Assembly (NCBI GenBank): GCA_030272155.1
Contig: CP126201.1
Location: forward strand, 3,384,501 to 3,448,500
DNA from: Tetradesmus obliquus
Taxonomy: Eukaryota; Chlorophyta; Chlorophyceae; Sphaeropleales; Scenedesmaceae
DNA: 64,000 nt
Direction: 5' to 3'
This document shows positions 1 through 12,213 of this stretch, piece by piece. A program made the translations under genes and the position numbers. The notes under the pieces were generated by a model. It was given only the letters and a program-made list of their open reading frames with translations, was not told the DNA's origin and searched no databases. Position 1 is the first letter of the stretch. Each line of letters opens with the position of its first letter.

Positions 1-308
1 GTGAGCCTGCTGCTGTAGCTGCAGCTGCAGTGATATGCTGTTCATAATGCTGTTTGTGGCGGTGTTGATATCACTCTGGCACATGAGCATGGCCTCACAT
101 CAGCTACAGGGCGCCCCACACGGCTTCATGCGACTGTTGGCACTGCCTGACAAGCAGCAGTGCAGGCGCAGAGGGGCTGGGGCCAGCCTGAGACACCCCT
201 CATTTCGCCTGCAGCAACAACATAATGGGCGTAGTTGACACAGTGTATCTTTGTGCTAGCAATGGCGTGGCTGTGAAGCAATCATGTCTCCTTGTGTGTG
301 TCTGCAGG

Positions 309-415
309 TGCTGCACGCAAGCCTCTACTTTGCACAACTGATGTGTCTAGGTGTTCACTCGCCGTGCCGCAGGTGCTGCACCTGCTGCTGCATGGGCTTG
401 CGCAAGCTTCTGGTT
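309..415 (+). repeat. Two spare copies of the exon 469-622 start
   Basis: At about 309 and 372 a 'tgcag/cgcag' acceptor is followed by GTGCTGCAC, as at the working exon start (469). The copy at 372 keeps about 35 bases of exon (through the Leu-rich CTGCTGCATGGGCTT) before diverging; the copy at 309 keeps only the first bases. Neither has a usable donor at the matching place. Confidence 0.6.
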
Positions 416-468
416 GAGGCGCTCTGGTGAAACCTTGGATGTCTGTGTGTATTGTTCTAATGCCGCAG

Positions 469-1906
469 GTGCTGCACCTGCTGCTGCATGGGCTGCTGCG
501 CAAGCCGCTTGATGAAGCTCTGCTGGCTTTCATGCGGCTGGACGAGATGCTGATCGACATTGGGGATGACTTAACAGATTACGAGGATGACGTCATGGCC
601 AACTCCTTCAACATCTACAGGGGTGAGCAAATGTTTAACAGCATGGGCATTGTTGCATCACCAAGTAGGATGGTGTCATGGCCAGCTCAGTCTATGCCTA
701 CAGGGGTTTTTCTAACCTGTTGTAGCATTTGCATTGCTGCGTCATCAGTTACAAGGATGACGGCATGGGCCCTTCCCCTTTTATCTTGAAAGGGGCAATG
801 AACATGGGCTGTTGCCTTCCAGATTGCATGTGTCAAAGGAAAGGGGGCTGTGGCATGCTGGCAGCATACGCTGTGGCACGTGAGGCAGATGTGACTGGCT
901 GCATAATGACAGAGACTGAGGAGCAAACCGAGCCCTGCTGCCAGAGGCCCTGAAAGGACAGTTGCTCTGTGTGATCAAAGCCTAACGCTGCCGTGACTGC
1001 TCTCTGCTCTATGCTGCCTTGTGCTTGCAGGCTTCATCCACTTGTACGGCAAGGAAGCGCCCATGAATTTGGTGAGTGTGAACACGCTGCTGCTTACCTT
1101 CTGCAGCCCTGCCTGCCTGTAACACTGGAGCAGCATAGCATGGTAATGCAGCAGAGGCGCACAGAGCGCCGGTTGATGCCTGCCGTGCAAATATATGCAG
1201 GATACATACGCACTTTGCAGAAGCAGCATTATGCCTGCTGCCTGCTGACGCATGCAGCTGCCTGCCGCCTGCAGCCGTGTCTCCTGCAGGCTGCACGCAT
1301 CTCCCACCTGTGGGCCCACAGAGCACCTGGTCATGCCTGTAAGCTGCTGATGCACGCCGCTGCCTGCCGCCTGCTGTGTTTTGTCTTGGAGGCGGCGCGC
1401 ATCTCACACCTAGAGGACCACACCGCCCCTGACCATGCCTGCTGCCCGCATGCTGCATGCTGCTGCCAACGATTGACCCATGCTTTCATGCCCACAGGTG
1501 CATGAATGTAAACATTGCTCTAGGTTTTTATGGACGACTGACTTCTGCTTGCTGTCCGGCTGTCCTGCAGGCTGCGCGCATCTCCCACCTGGAGGCGCGC
1601 CGCGGCATGCTGCTGGCGCAGCTGCCGCAGGGGCTGCAGCAGAAGGTGCTGAAGCGACAAAAGGAGGCAGCCACAGAGGAAGGTGCGGCGCTGCTGCTGC
1701 TGCTGCTGCTGCTGCAGCGGCAGATACTCTGTAGTTTGACATTGTATTGATTGCTGTAAGCGGCTGTGGCAAGAAGATTGCAGGCAGCCTTGCGTTCAGA
1801 TTTGGGATGCTGTGAGTGGCTGCCGCAAGAGACACCTGTGCGCTCTGACACTGTGCCCTGTTTGACTCATGCCTGTGTGTGCTGGTGCCCTGCCTGGTGG
1901 GTAAGG

Positions 1907-1941
<35 letters not shown>

Positions 1942-2029
1942 AGGAGCGGACAAGTGGGTGTTCCCTGACCCCATACTGGATGAGCCAGCCTACAGGAGGC
2001 ATGTGAGGCAGCTGGAGGGCAGTGCCTGA
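469..2029 (+). CDS. Conserved plant/algal protein of unknown function, 3' part of gene
   Basis: The four 3' exons are 469-622, 1031-1071, 1571-1682 and 1944-2029, with stop TGA at 2027-2029. All junctions are GT-AG and the phases join cleanly (393 nt, 131 codons including stop). The protein part starts VLHLLLHGLLRKPLDEALL, contains an acidic stretch DEMLIDIGDDLTDYEDDV followed by NSFNIYRGFIHLYGKEAP, then AARISHLEARRG, and ends ADKWVFPDPILDEPAYRRH...GSA. The Asp-rich stretch recalls the metal-binding motifs of isoprenoid enzymes, but nothing else supports that, so I assign no function. The 5' end is not resolved: further exons must lie upstream, in the first 468 bases or before the window. The introns contain degenerate copies of exon starts, and a CTG tract runs directly into the last 3' splice site at 1943. 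Confidence 0.7.
1280..1440 (+). repeat. Two spare copies of the exon 1571-1682 start
   Basis: Around 1291-1340 and 1391-1440 the intron repeats the sequence that encodes AARISHL at the start of the working exon at 1571. The first copy is preceded by the same 'cctgcag' acceptor; in the second that acceptor is degraded. After about 25 bases the copies diverge, and both are followed by similar 'gaccatgcctg / gtcatgcctg' sequence. They are partial exon-edge duplicates lying upstream of the functional exon. Confidence 0.65.
1903..1943 (+). repeat. (CTG)n tract ending in a 3' splice site
   Basis: About ten CTG triplets run directly into CAG at 1941-1943, immediately before the last exon (1944). 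The microsatellite takes the place of the usual polypyrimidine tract. Confidence 0.8.
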
Positions 2030-3438
2030 GCTGCTGCTGCAGCGCTGCAGCGCTACGCTCCAGCTGCTTCACTTTGCTGCAGTGCTGCGGCAGCGCTGCA
2101 AACTCTGAGGTCAGCGAACTTTCCAAGACAGATGTATTGGCAGCTTTGCACGTGGTCAAGTGTGCTGCTCCAGCACAGCTTGCGGCGGTCTCTGCTGGCT
2201 CAACAAGGTGCACCTCACACGTGTGAGCAAAGTGCTGCGCAGATGCACGTAGCCCCAGCACACCACACTCACTCCCCCCTCCCTGCAGCTGCATGACATG
2301 CGATTGTCTGCGGCAGCAGCACCCTGAGCTGTGGCATTTCATGTGTTGTATCACCCACAAACCTTTGGGCCAGCTGCCGGTGACCAGCCACACATGGCAG
2401 CAGGCTAGCTGCTGTTTGTTGGGCCTTGCCTGCTCTGCGAGCCCGCCCCTCATGATCAATGCCACCGTAGTTGACAGAAGCGTTGTGATGTGTTCGAAAA
2501 ATCAAGGTCGATGTCGGGCGGTAATTCAAGAGTGAGATCACAAGCCGAACTGGACGAAAGACACCTTGACCGAAGGACCCCAGAAGTCCGAGCATCCTCC
2601 TGGTAGCTTCTTCTTCTAGAACCCCCGCTGCATCGTATCAGTTGATGAATGTTTTGTGCTACAAACGCGTGGCAGCATCCCTGTGCAGTTTCGCGCATCT
2701 ACCAATTACGCTGATCAGACACACCTGAAGCTAGTGACTGGGCGTGCCAAGGTGCAAAAGCCGTGGATCTGAAGCAAACTAATACGATACAGGCTTTGTA
2801 TTATAGTTAGCAGGTGTTCATTGCACCTTGTATCTCCAGTCCGGCAGGCCCGTATCTCGCCGGTACGCAACCTTGACTGTGCCGACTGCTTACACAGCTG
2901 ATCAGGTGAGCTCGGGCCCTTTAAGGTGCACAGACTTCAATCGCAAATCACATCGTCTCGTATTTTGAACTTAGTTTGTGCAGCTGTAGCACTTGCAGCG
3001 GGGCAACATTTGAGCGGCTCAAGTGTCGGTTCCTTGGCAGGTGCAGTCGTTTGTATTGTAGGCCTTCCACGCTTGAAAAGCTCTATATAAACGGTGAGAT
3101 ACCTATACATGCAATTGAAACTCATTATTGCAATGCAGCGATGAGTATGGTCACCCCACCAGGTTGCAGCACCCGGCATGACAGTACACGATATGCACAT
3201 GTAGCCATCGTTGGCGTGCAAACAAGCACCGATAGCATTTACACAGCTTTTACAAGCGCAGCGGCATTGATCGTTGAGCTGCTAGCGGATTCTTCTGAAG
3301 CAGAACTGCTCTGCAGCCTGCCCAGCCTGCAAGTCTGCAACAGCTGTCACAGTGCTCACCCTTTTCCTCGATGCATCGCACCTGCACCTCTGCTGCTGAC
3401 TGCAGGCTGCCCAGCTGCTGTCTTGAACTGTGCAACCG
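2030..3438. other. Intergenic region with a candidate TATA box
   Basis: No convincing gene. The first part is the 3' flank of the upstream gene. The rest should hold the promoter of the first secreted-protein gene; TATATAA at 3084-3090 lies about 350 bases upstream of its proposed ATG (3439) and is a plausible but unproven TATA box. Confidence 0.5.
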
Positions 3439-3842
3439 ATGAAGCCGTGTGTGCAGCTGCTAGCAGTTTCGCTGCTGCTGGTGAGTTGCCAAAGCAGCGC
3501 CACCAGCAGCATTCACAGCAACCACCACTGCACGCGCTGCATGCAGCAAAGCATCTTCTGAAGCATGCCACACAAAAGGCCCAGCTGTTTTTGAGTCAGC
3601 TGCAGCCGTTCGCAGGCAATTTGCGCACGCCTTGGTGCACTGCAGTACAGCCAGTTTCAGCATCAGCTGGCAGCAGCACAAGCTCGGCTGCTCATCAGCA
3701 GCCATGTCAGTGAACTGCTGCTATGCTATCAAGATGCACGAAAACACATCACCCTGCTGCGCTTTTGCTCTTGTCACCTTCCCTGCCACCACGAATTGTA
3801 CAGCTGCAACCCTGCCCCCTCACCACTGCCTTCGCCACCACC

Positions 3843-3877
<35 letters not shown>

Positions 3878-5620
3878 GTCCCTCTGCACCTCCTCCGCCT
3901 ACAGGTGTGCCTCTGCGCCCCAGCTTCTGCTGCTGTCTCTTTGAGGCAGATCCTGCAGGATGGCAATCCCTGGAAAGCATATGCCTTGCAGCAGAGGGGC
4001 GACATGCGAAACAGCAACAGCAACGGCGTGAAGCCCCGTGACCTGACCTACCTGCCCCTGAGTGACAGCTCAGCTGGGCTAACAATCTATGCCACATATG
4101 ACAGCACAGCGGGTGCTATCACCAAAATCAGCGCAACAGGCACCTACCAGTTCTGTGCTGCAACTCCAGGTGAGCAACAGAAGGCTGAGTCGAGTTGGTT
4201 TTACTGTCACCTGCAGGACTGGTGTTGGGCGCAGTTTGATTGGTCGCAGCTTGAAGACAGCACTGCAGGGCGCATCTTTGCCAGCAGCAGCAGCAGCAGC
4301 AGCAGGCTGTCCTGCGCTGCCACCAACCTGCTAGCGACCACCAAAAAAGCCAGCAGCAGCAGTGGAGCCCTCTGCTCATTGCAGCACTACAACATGTGCA
4401 TGGCAGATGCATTGCAGCACAGCAATTGCCAGGCTGGCAAGGTGGCGCCTATGCTGCTGTCACAGCACTGATGAGAATGCCATTCGAATCACACCTCATT
4501 CTTACTGCTGCCGCTGCTGCTGCTGCTGCTGCTGCTGTCTGCTGCTCTGCACACCCCGGCCATCCCCGCAGGCGAGACGCAGTGCGCCGCCGCTGCTGCC
4601 TGCACAGGCAGGTTCGCCACCGACAACCCCTGCTCTGTGTATGGCGGCCTGGGCCCATGCGGCGTAGCCCTGAAGGGTGCCCGCAAGAACAACGGCGGCA
4701 TCACACCAAGCAGCAGCGGCTTCTCCATCAAGGTAGATCTGCGCTCTGCTGAGAGCGGCACCTGTCCCCGTCGCCGCGCCGCAGCCCGGCGGCTGCTGCA
4801 GACGCCGGCAATGCTGACAACTAACACCCCGATGACGACTACCACCCAGATGATCACCCCAACCCTGGCCACCGTTACTAACAATGACGATGACATGGAG
4901 CCAGATCAGACGGTCAACTTGGATGGGGTGGAAGATCCAAGCGAGCTCAAGCCCACTTCAACTGATGATGAGGATGTCAACATGCCGATCCCAACCCCAT
5001 TGCCCACCACCCCCAACAACCCTGTCAAGCCTGGTCAAGTCGTGCCGATCAGCATGCCAACTGCCAACACCCCTATCGTGACCACGACAAACACCCCAAT
5101 CCTCACCACCACCACTGCGCCGCTCACCCCCCAAAACCCCACCAACACCCCTGTCGTCACCACCACCAACACCCCTGTTGTCACCCCGCCCCCTACAAAC
5201 GGACAAGGCGATGACATGGAGCCAGATCAGAACACCCAGTATGATGACACCCTTGATAATGACAACCAGGATGACACAATGGACAACCAGGATGACAACG
5301 AGGACGACAGTGACATCGATGTAACCGTTACTAACACCAGCGGCCCACAGAACACCAACAGCGGCGGCGGCCAGGGCGGTGGCAAGGGCAAAGGCAAGCT
5401 GTCTTACTATGGTGGGCGCTGCGATGTTGCTCTGCTGATCAAGAGCAGTTCGTCACCAGACACGTGTGCATGCTTCAGCGGAGTCACAACTGCAAAGGTG
5501 GGCCGCAGGGCGCCCCGGATGGCATCTGGCAATGGCGGCAGCAACAGGGGGCCTGTGGTCAAGCGCTGGAAGTGCGGCGATCTTGTGCCTAAGGTTGGCG
5601 GCTCTTGCGCATGCTCTTAA
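3439..5620 (+). CDS. Secreted Cys- and Thr/Pro-rich cell-wall-like protein, paralogue 1
   Basis: Exons 3439-3480, 3905-4169 and 4572-5620 give 451 residues with matching phases. Exon 1 encodes only a short hydrophobic leader (MKPCVQLLAVSLLL), and the two paralogues downstream use the same 14-20 codon leader exon ending at a GT donor; this fixed the start. Exon 2 ends in the shared Y.FC.A.PG block. Exon 3 begins GETQC and carries the conserved NPCSVYGGLGPCGVALKG segment, then an Arg-rich stretch (RRRAAARRLLQ), a long Thr/Pro stalk with repeated NTPVVTTTNTP units, two DDMEPDQ motifs and an acidic Asp/Asn stretch, and finally a conserved C-terminal domain (YYGGRCDV...CACFSG...RWKCGDL...CACS). 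The role is inferred: a secreted extracellular-matrix or cell-wall protein with an O-glycosylated stalk. I recognise no named domain. Confidence 0.75.
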
Positions 5621-8600
5621 GCTTGCTGCTTCCTGAAGTACGGCAGCTGCGCTGTGTGAGTGTGCCAGGGATAAGGTTAGGTTAGGTGCCCTGAGCCTAG
5701 CAGGTTAGGTTAGGTGCCCTTAATCCCAACCTATGCGTGCCAGGCTTGTGTTTGGCTGGTGGTGTCAGGTGGCGGTGTTGGTGCAGATCATACTGCTGTT
5801 GTTCTGGGGGGCCGGTGTGTGCGCACAAAGCAGCAGCACCTGCACTTTCAGCTTGTGCATTGCGTTGTGATTAGTGCAGGACACCCTTGGATGCTGCTGC
5901 TGTCGGTTAGGCATGTGTGCAGGCATGGTCGGCAGTTGCTTCATCAGCGGGTGTGTCTCCTGTTGCTCTTGGAGGCATGGGTTTGAGCTTGCAGCGTGGA
6001 GATTGCTGTTTTGCTGGTTGCAGCTGTGCCACAGCTGCAGCTGGGCAGGTGAGGTGTGAGGGGCAGCAACAGCAGCAGCTGCTGCCTCTGCTTTCGAGGC
6101 AGGCACACAGCTGCATTATGCATTGCTGTGGTGAGTGAACAGGCATGTGCTGATGGCACTGCATGGCTTCAACAGCAGTCATGCATCTTGATGCGTGCTG
6201 TGGCTCATGGGTGCATGCACCGCACATGTTGATCCGTACCAGATGGCTGTTGTCGGCATGGTCAAACGCATGTATGCGTTGTATGCAGACCGAGAGTGAT
6301 GCCGTTTTGGCACAGCTTATACCAGCATGTATTGTGCCGCCACTGGCATAAGATTGCATTTGTAGAGCAGCATGTCACCCACAGCAGAGCTATGCTGCGG
6401 AGGGGTGCTCTTGGTCGACAGCTGCAATAGCTGCTTGCACCACAGTATTGGTACTGCCAAAGGAAAGAGTCTTGCGCCACTTACTGCGTGTGCTGCAGTT
6501 GCGGTAGGATGCATGCACAGTTTGTAGGAGATATAGCCCAGCTCTCGGATACCATCTGCCGTGTGTTTTGCTTGCCTAGTGTCGTGTTGCAGATGCAGGG
6601 CCTTGCTACCTCACACAAATGCATGCCATAGGATGGTGCTGCGATGTGTTGCACAGGTGCACGCTGCGCTTTGAGGGTTTTGGGGCGGGGAATAACAATG
6701 CAACAGCGTCGGACGTGCTGGAATCTGATGCACAGGATGCAGCTTGCCCCAAAGCATGGCACAGATGGCTCTCAAATACTGCTTTGAGACAGCAGCTGCA
6801 CCAACGGGGGGCTTCGCAAAGCCTTCGCAGGCTATTGCGCGACGGCTTGGCGTATGCTGCTGGTGCTCGTTGTTTAGGGCTGTCTGCGCTGCGCCAATTC
6901 AGAACTCGACCCATAGCATACACGTTGGCTTGTAGTTGTTCGTACAAAACTGCTGAGGGGCAGCGCAACAACCAGCTGTGTGCTGCCGCCTGCGCAGGAA
7001 TTTTGCATGCATACGTGGTGAATTACTGTTTGGGCGTGCTCCCTGCAGGTTCAGTGCACATGGCTAGCAGATACTCTTACAACTTAATACACGCACAGAT
7101 AGAATAATTGAGTGTCCCTATGGTAGCATGGTTGTGTGGATCCGAACGGCCTTTGCACTGCTTGTGCGCTGCGGTTGATGCACTTTCCTTGGGGCAAGGC
7201 CACTGCAGAGCACCCAGCTGCCGCTGGTGCTGTTGCTGGCCTGATGTTTACTTGGCGCATTGTGCGCAACATGCTTTGAGGATATGTGCAGGCAGCGTAT
7301 GCCTGCTTACACTATGGTTCCACAACCCTGTGTGCCTACCTTTGGTCATGCAACGCATGGATGCCAAGGCGATGTGCCGCGGGGTTGCAGGTTCAGCACA
7401 GACAAGGGGTGTTACGCAGGCTCTGGTGCTAGCGCTTTGCTAATGCTGCACCACCGTTTCTGCAGAGTCACGTGCATAGCCTGTCTAGTGTAGTTGCTTG
7501 CTGTTGTGCTTCGTTGGCGGTTCAAGCTACTCTTCATTTGCTTGATTTGTTGCTGCCCGTCTTGTATTGCTGAAGCTTGCCTTATCTCCACTCAGCAGCT
7601 GAGAAAGAGAGTAAGAACATGCTTGTAGCCACATACTAGCAGGCGTAGCATACAGCACAACATATGCTGTGCATGTTGATCGCTCTTCTTGGCATGCTGT
7701 ATCTCCTTGCAAATGCCCCATGCATGCACAGGCAGCACTGTGCACTGCTGCGGACCGCACAGCAGGATGCGCTGCTGTGGTTTGGGTGAGCTGTGTTTGT
7801 GCTGGCATCATCGTCTGCAGTGAGTAGCACGTTGATGCTGGTGGTGGTCAGGTGACAGCGCAGCAGCACCGCTGCTTGTTGACCATACACACAATAAGCT
7901 GTTAACATGGAGTTTTTCACACACAATAAGCTGTGAATCTTCAACAGCTGCTGAGCCACATGGAGGCGAGAGAGGGATGTGGTGGTTTGGTGAGCACTGC
8001 TTGATTGTGGGCTGATACCCAACTTGCTGCAACAGAGTACCTCACTTGCGGTGTGTGCTGAGCAGCGGTGACTGCATCTGGTGACGGCTGGTGTTAAGCT
8101 GGCCCAGCAACAGTCACCTAAGGTGAAACGTAGTGCCTATGCCATGTAGTTGAATCAGGCTTACTACTGCAGCAAACTCACTGCTACGAGCAGTGCTCTC
8201 GTCACCATGCAAATTTTGAGTGACAGCTGCAGTGACCAGTGGCTGTGGTGACCCTTCCTACTTTTCAGTAGCAGTGCTGCTGCATTAGTTGCATGTGTAA
8301 TTTGAAGTCGAAAGTTTATCTTTTAAACCTGGATTTAGAGCGTGCACGCCCGGCCCGGGTCTTTGCGTACCTGACGCGCAGTGTAGTTGGTTGGGGTATG
8401 TCCCGAGCACAAGACCCTACCACAACGTTTAATATGTAACATCGTATCCACTGCAGCAATGTCGGCTCAATCACCTGCTAACAGCTTTTCAAATGCACCG
8501 CGCTTTGCAAGCGCGCATCCGGTAAGCTACGCTACGTAAATAATTTTAAAAAGTAAACGACTATCACTGCTTCGAGTATGAATACTCAAAAGGAATGCCC

Positions 8601-8941
8601 CACAGCCACAACGCCGGAAAAGTGTAAACTACGGGACCGTGGCACTGCGTGGCTGGTCAGGCTGATGCTCCCAAACTGCCTGCATCAACGTGCAAAGTAG
8701 CAGCACGGACTGTTGTTGTTGCGGCATTATCACTTAAGTGCTGCAGCTTGCCTGTGCTGTAGTGCCCTACCCTGTCCTGTCTCCCAGCCTGCAGCTCAGC
8801 TCAGTGACTCAGCCGCTGAGCTGAGCTGGTGAGGCTGAGCAGGTACCTGCTACCAAGATGTCACCTGCACTTGTGCATCTGATGTCAAACACAGCGGCGT
8901 GCTAGGGATCCCATTGACCAGCCATCCTTTCCCATTCTGTC
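5621..8941. other. Long intergenic region between secreted-protein genes 1 and 2
   Basis: No supported gene; open frames on both strands (for example 6619-7107) are short, rich in Cys/Ala and unlike any family I know. Visible structure: two copies of GGTTAGGTTAGGTGCCCT (5675-5692 and 5703-5720), two copies of CACACAATAAGCTGT (about 7887 and 7919), and an inverted repeat at 8792-8828 near the next gene. Confidence 0.5.
8792..8828. promoter_or_regulatory. Perfect 13-bp inverted repeat upstream of secreted-protein gene 2
   Basis: CAGCTCAGCTCAG (8792-8804) and CTGAGCTGAGCTG (8816-8828) are exact reverse complements separated by 11 bases. The element lies about 115 bases upstream of the proposed start codon, so a cruciform or factor-binding role is possible but unproven. 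Confidence 0.5.
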
Positions 8942-10324
8942 ATGAAGCCACACTCCAACATGAGGCCAGCTGTGCTGCTGCTGGCAGTGCCAATGCTGCT
9001 GGTGAGTGCAAGCAGCCACCATGAGCTCATCAGCATGCCACATACCAACATGTCTACGCGGCTATCAAATGTACATTTACATGTATCCAGCTATTGCACT
9101 CCCTGGTCAGCAAGCACGCAGCATCTCTGCAGCTAATGCGCTGCATGATGCTTTTTTTTTGCAGACCCCTCCCAACTGTGAGGACATACATACACCTTCA
9201 GCAGCAGAGGCCCTCGCTCTCTTCTGCTCTGTGCATGCAAGCCCACTGCACACTACATGAGGCCTCATCATCATCATGTTACCCATCAAGCACTAGCATC
9301 AACTGAATGATGCCTAAGAGACTGAACACAGTGCGCAGACATTCGGCTGGGATCTCATCACTCCTCAAACTTTGGAGTCCAAAGGTGTTGCCTTACATAC
9401 AGGCCCGGCTCGCACACCAGTGCCCCTCTCACCAACTGCATGCTTGCCCAACTGCTGCTGCTGCTGCTGCCGCTGCTGCTGCTGCTGCTGCTGCTGCACC
9501 CGTCACCCGCCCCACCACAGGCATGCATGTGTTACAGCAGCCCCCTTGTTGCTGCTGCTGCTGCTGTCGGCGCCCCTGGCAGGGCTCTGGCAGGCAAGGG
9601 GACAGGCAGGGACAGGCCCCGCCAACAGCAGCAGCAACAGCAGCAGCAGGACAAGACATGGCTCGAAGTGAGTGCCAGCGCCGCCACAATGCATATTGTT
9701 GCGGTCTACGACACAGCAACAAAGGCGGTGACACAGGTCCAGGCAACAGCTGAGTTCCAGTACTGTGACGCAACACCAAGTGAGCTTGCGTAGACTTGGC
9801 GACCCTGGCAGCAGTGTGTTGCATTGTGCATGGCGTGGTGTGCTAATTCAGCAGAGACCCTCTGCTGTCGGACAGCTGTGGGTTGACTTGCAAGAGCCGC
9901 AACATAGTCATGCTTAGAACCTGCTCCGCCATAACCGCGCAAAGAAGAACAGTTTGACGTTGCGTGGCATTGCAAGGACCAAAACATGGGCCTGGTTGGG
10001 AGCTGCTGCGGTTGTTGATGGTTGATGGTTGCGGTGCTTCAGCCACCGCTGCTTGCAGCTGGCCGGTGATACAGGTGGTGGTGGCAATGCTGGAGCTGCT
10101 GCTGTTGCTGCTGCTGCTCCTGCTGCTGCTGCTGCTGCCGCTGCATGCTGCAAACCACTTGCTTACCCTGCCTGTCCTGGCTACCTCCCCTCTCCTTACA
10201 GGCACGACGCAATGCTCGATTGACAACGGCTTGTGCACAGGAGCATTTGCCACCTACGATCCCTGCCAAGCCTGGCCGCAGTATAACTACTCGCCATGCG
10301 GCATCCAACTCAAGATCCCAAAAA

Positions 10325-10384
<60 letters not shown>

Positions 10385-12213
10385 TCTCCCCTGCTGGCGG
10401 TTTTGATGTGTGGCTTGACATGCGCACCACTGGGTTGCCTGCCAGGTGCATGATTGCACGGCGCAGCAACAGCCGCAGAATGCTGCAAGACCCAATGCTC
10501 ACCACCACAACTACTACCGCCACGATTGAGCCACTAGTTGCAATGCCGCCAGTGCTCATCCAGCAGCAAGGGGAAACTGCGGCTGAGTCACCCAGCCCCA
10601 AACCAATTTACCCTGAGCCCCCTCTCCCCTACTTTGACAATGCTGAGTCACCCGGTCCCTATCCCGATTTTCCAGGTCACACTCCTCCTTTTGACTCACC
10701 TAAGCCCTACCCAAGCACAGAACCCCAACTCAGCTTAAGCCCTGGCCCCTGGTTTGAATCACCCAAGCCACCTATTCCATACATTTGGCCTCGAAGCAGC
10801 CCTGGCGTCTTGCCTTGGTGGTGGTTTGTCAACACCAGCCCACCCCCAGGGTTCTGGGATAGCCCAAAACCTGATTTCCTCAACTCACCAGGCCCTGACA
10901 CTAAACCTCTGCAAAGCCCCTGGCCGTGGTTCTGGGAGAGCCCTAGACCTGAGCCCCTTGAGTCACCAGGCCCTGACACTAAACCTATGCAAAGCCCCTG
11001 GCCGTGGTTTTGGGACAGCCCTAAGCCTGAACCCTTGGTCCTGGAGTCACCGCCAGTGTACCCTCGTCCTGCAATGCCAGGTGGCGCAGTAACAGTATCA
11101 CCTGTTCCCGTTGAGAAACCAGAGTACAGGGACCCAGGGGCGTCACCCGAACCTTCGTATCCTCTCCCTGGAATGCCAGGTGGCACAGTGACAATGTCAC
11201 CTGTTCCTGTTGAGAAACCAGAGTACAGGGACCCAGGGGCGTCACCCGAACCTTCATACCCTCTCCCTGGCATGCCAGGTGGCGCAGTGACAATGTCACC
11301 TGTTCCTGTTGAGAAACCAGAGTACAGGGACCCAGGGGCGTCACCCGAACCTTCATACCCTCTCCCTGGCATGCCAGGCGGCACAGTAACAGTGTCACCT
11401 GTTCCTGTCGAGAAGCCACATTACAGGGACCCAGGGGTGTCACCCGAACCTTCATACCGCCTCCCTGGAATGCCAGGTGGCGCAGCGACAATGTCACCTG
11501 TTCCTGTTGAGAAACCAGAGTACAGGGACCCAGGGGCGTCACCCGAACCTTCATACCCTCTCCCTGGCATGCCAGGTGGCACAGTGATAATGTCACCTGT
11601 TCCTGTTGAGCAACCAGAGTACAGGGACCTAGGGGCGTCACCCGAACCTTCATACCCTCTCCCTGGCATGCCAGGTGGCGCAGTGACACCATGCACGACC
11701 CCAGCTGATGGCAGTGACAAGGTTGTGTATACTACACAAGATGGCCTCCCTGAACCTACACCAGCACCCGGCCTGTCACCTGATCCTGTTGGCGGTGGCT
11801 CTGGTGACGCAGGCGGAGATGACAAGACAGGCAGTGGAAGTGGAAGTTCACAGGAGGACCAGGAAGATCAGCAGGAAGATGACCTGGAAGATAGATTGGA
11901 CTGGCCGCCAATCTTCACACCTGGTTACACGCCCCCGGGCACTACAACGTTAGGCGGTGATGCTGGCAGCAGCAGCAGGAAGTTCAAGTTGAAGTATGAG
12001 GGAGGGAGCTGCTTTCTGCACATGCGCTTTGTGCTTGCAGGAGAGGCACCGGGTGCTGGCAGCTGTGCATGCTTCCAGGGAAAGACGCATGCACGCTTGG
12101 GTGCCAAGGCGATGCGTGCTGTGGCTCGGGCTAAGCCCCAGCCGGTGTTTAGCCGCTGGAAGTGCAAGGAGTTGGTGGCGATGGTGTGCCCATCCAATGC
12201 ATGTAGTTTGTGA
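8942..12213 (+). CDS. Secreted Pro/Ser-rich cell-wall-like protein, paralogue 2
   Basis: Exons 8942-9001, 9521-9779 and 10202-12213 give 776 residues in consistent phase. The leader exon encodes MKPHSNMRPAVLLLAVPMLL; a second in-frame ATG at 8960 (MRPAV) matches the start of paralogue 3 better and may be the true start. Exon 2 ends in EFQYCDATPS. Exon 3 opens with TTQCSIDNGLC and YDPCQAWPQYNYSPCG, followed by a 19-residue poly-Gln run, GGFDVWLDM, an Arg-rich segment, and a long Ser-Pro stalk. The stalk includes SPGPDTKP..SPWPWFW repeats and six 33-residue repeats (11074-11667). An acidic segment then leads to the conserved C-terminal Cys domain (YEGGSC...CACFQG...RLGAKAM...SRWKCKEL). The Ser-Pro stalk resembles extensin-type hydroxyproline-rich glycoproteins. 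The extracellular location is inferred from leader and composition. Confidence 0.75.
9456..9497 (+). repeat. CTG-rich microsatellite in intron 1 of secreted-protein gene 2
   Basis: Nearly pure CTG triplets, interrupted by one CCG, end 24 bases before the 3' splice site at 9520. Confidence 0.75.
10326..10382 (+). repeat. (CAG)19 coding microsatellite, poly-Gln
   Basis: Uninterrupted CAG triplets inside exon 3 of secreted-protein gene 2 encode poly-Gln between the conserved PKR and GGFD motifs. The two paralogues lack it, so the expansion is recent or unstable. Confidence 0.9.
11074..11667 (+). repeat. Six tandem 99-bp coding repeats (33-residue unit)
   Basis: Six full units, each beginning MPGG and carrying SPVPVEKPEYRDPGASPEPS with few substitutions, followed by a partial seventh unit at 11668. 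The period is a multiple of three, so all copies stay in frame and the other five frames also stay open by chance. Confidence 0.95.

Noticed and set aside
469-622. Isoprenoid synthase assignment from the Asp-rich motif
   Set aside because: Only a single acidic stretch matches; spacing and the remaining sequence do not support a terpenoid or prenyl synthase.
1410-2465. 351-codon minus-strand open frame with poly-Gln and poly-Ala
   Set aside because: Antisense of the CTG tracts and exons of the plus-strand gene; no conserved family segment.
5675-5720. Telomere-like TTAGG repeats
   Set aside because: Only two short units per block, within a gene-rich region; better described as a small direct repeat.
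10707-11384. 225-codon minus-strand open frame rich in Gly/Ser
   Set aside because: Antisense shadow of the 99-bp and Ser-Pro repeats in secreted-protein gene 2; repeats with a period divisible by three keep every frame open.
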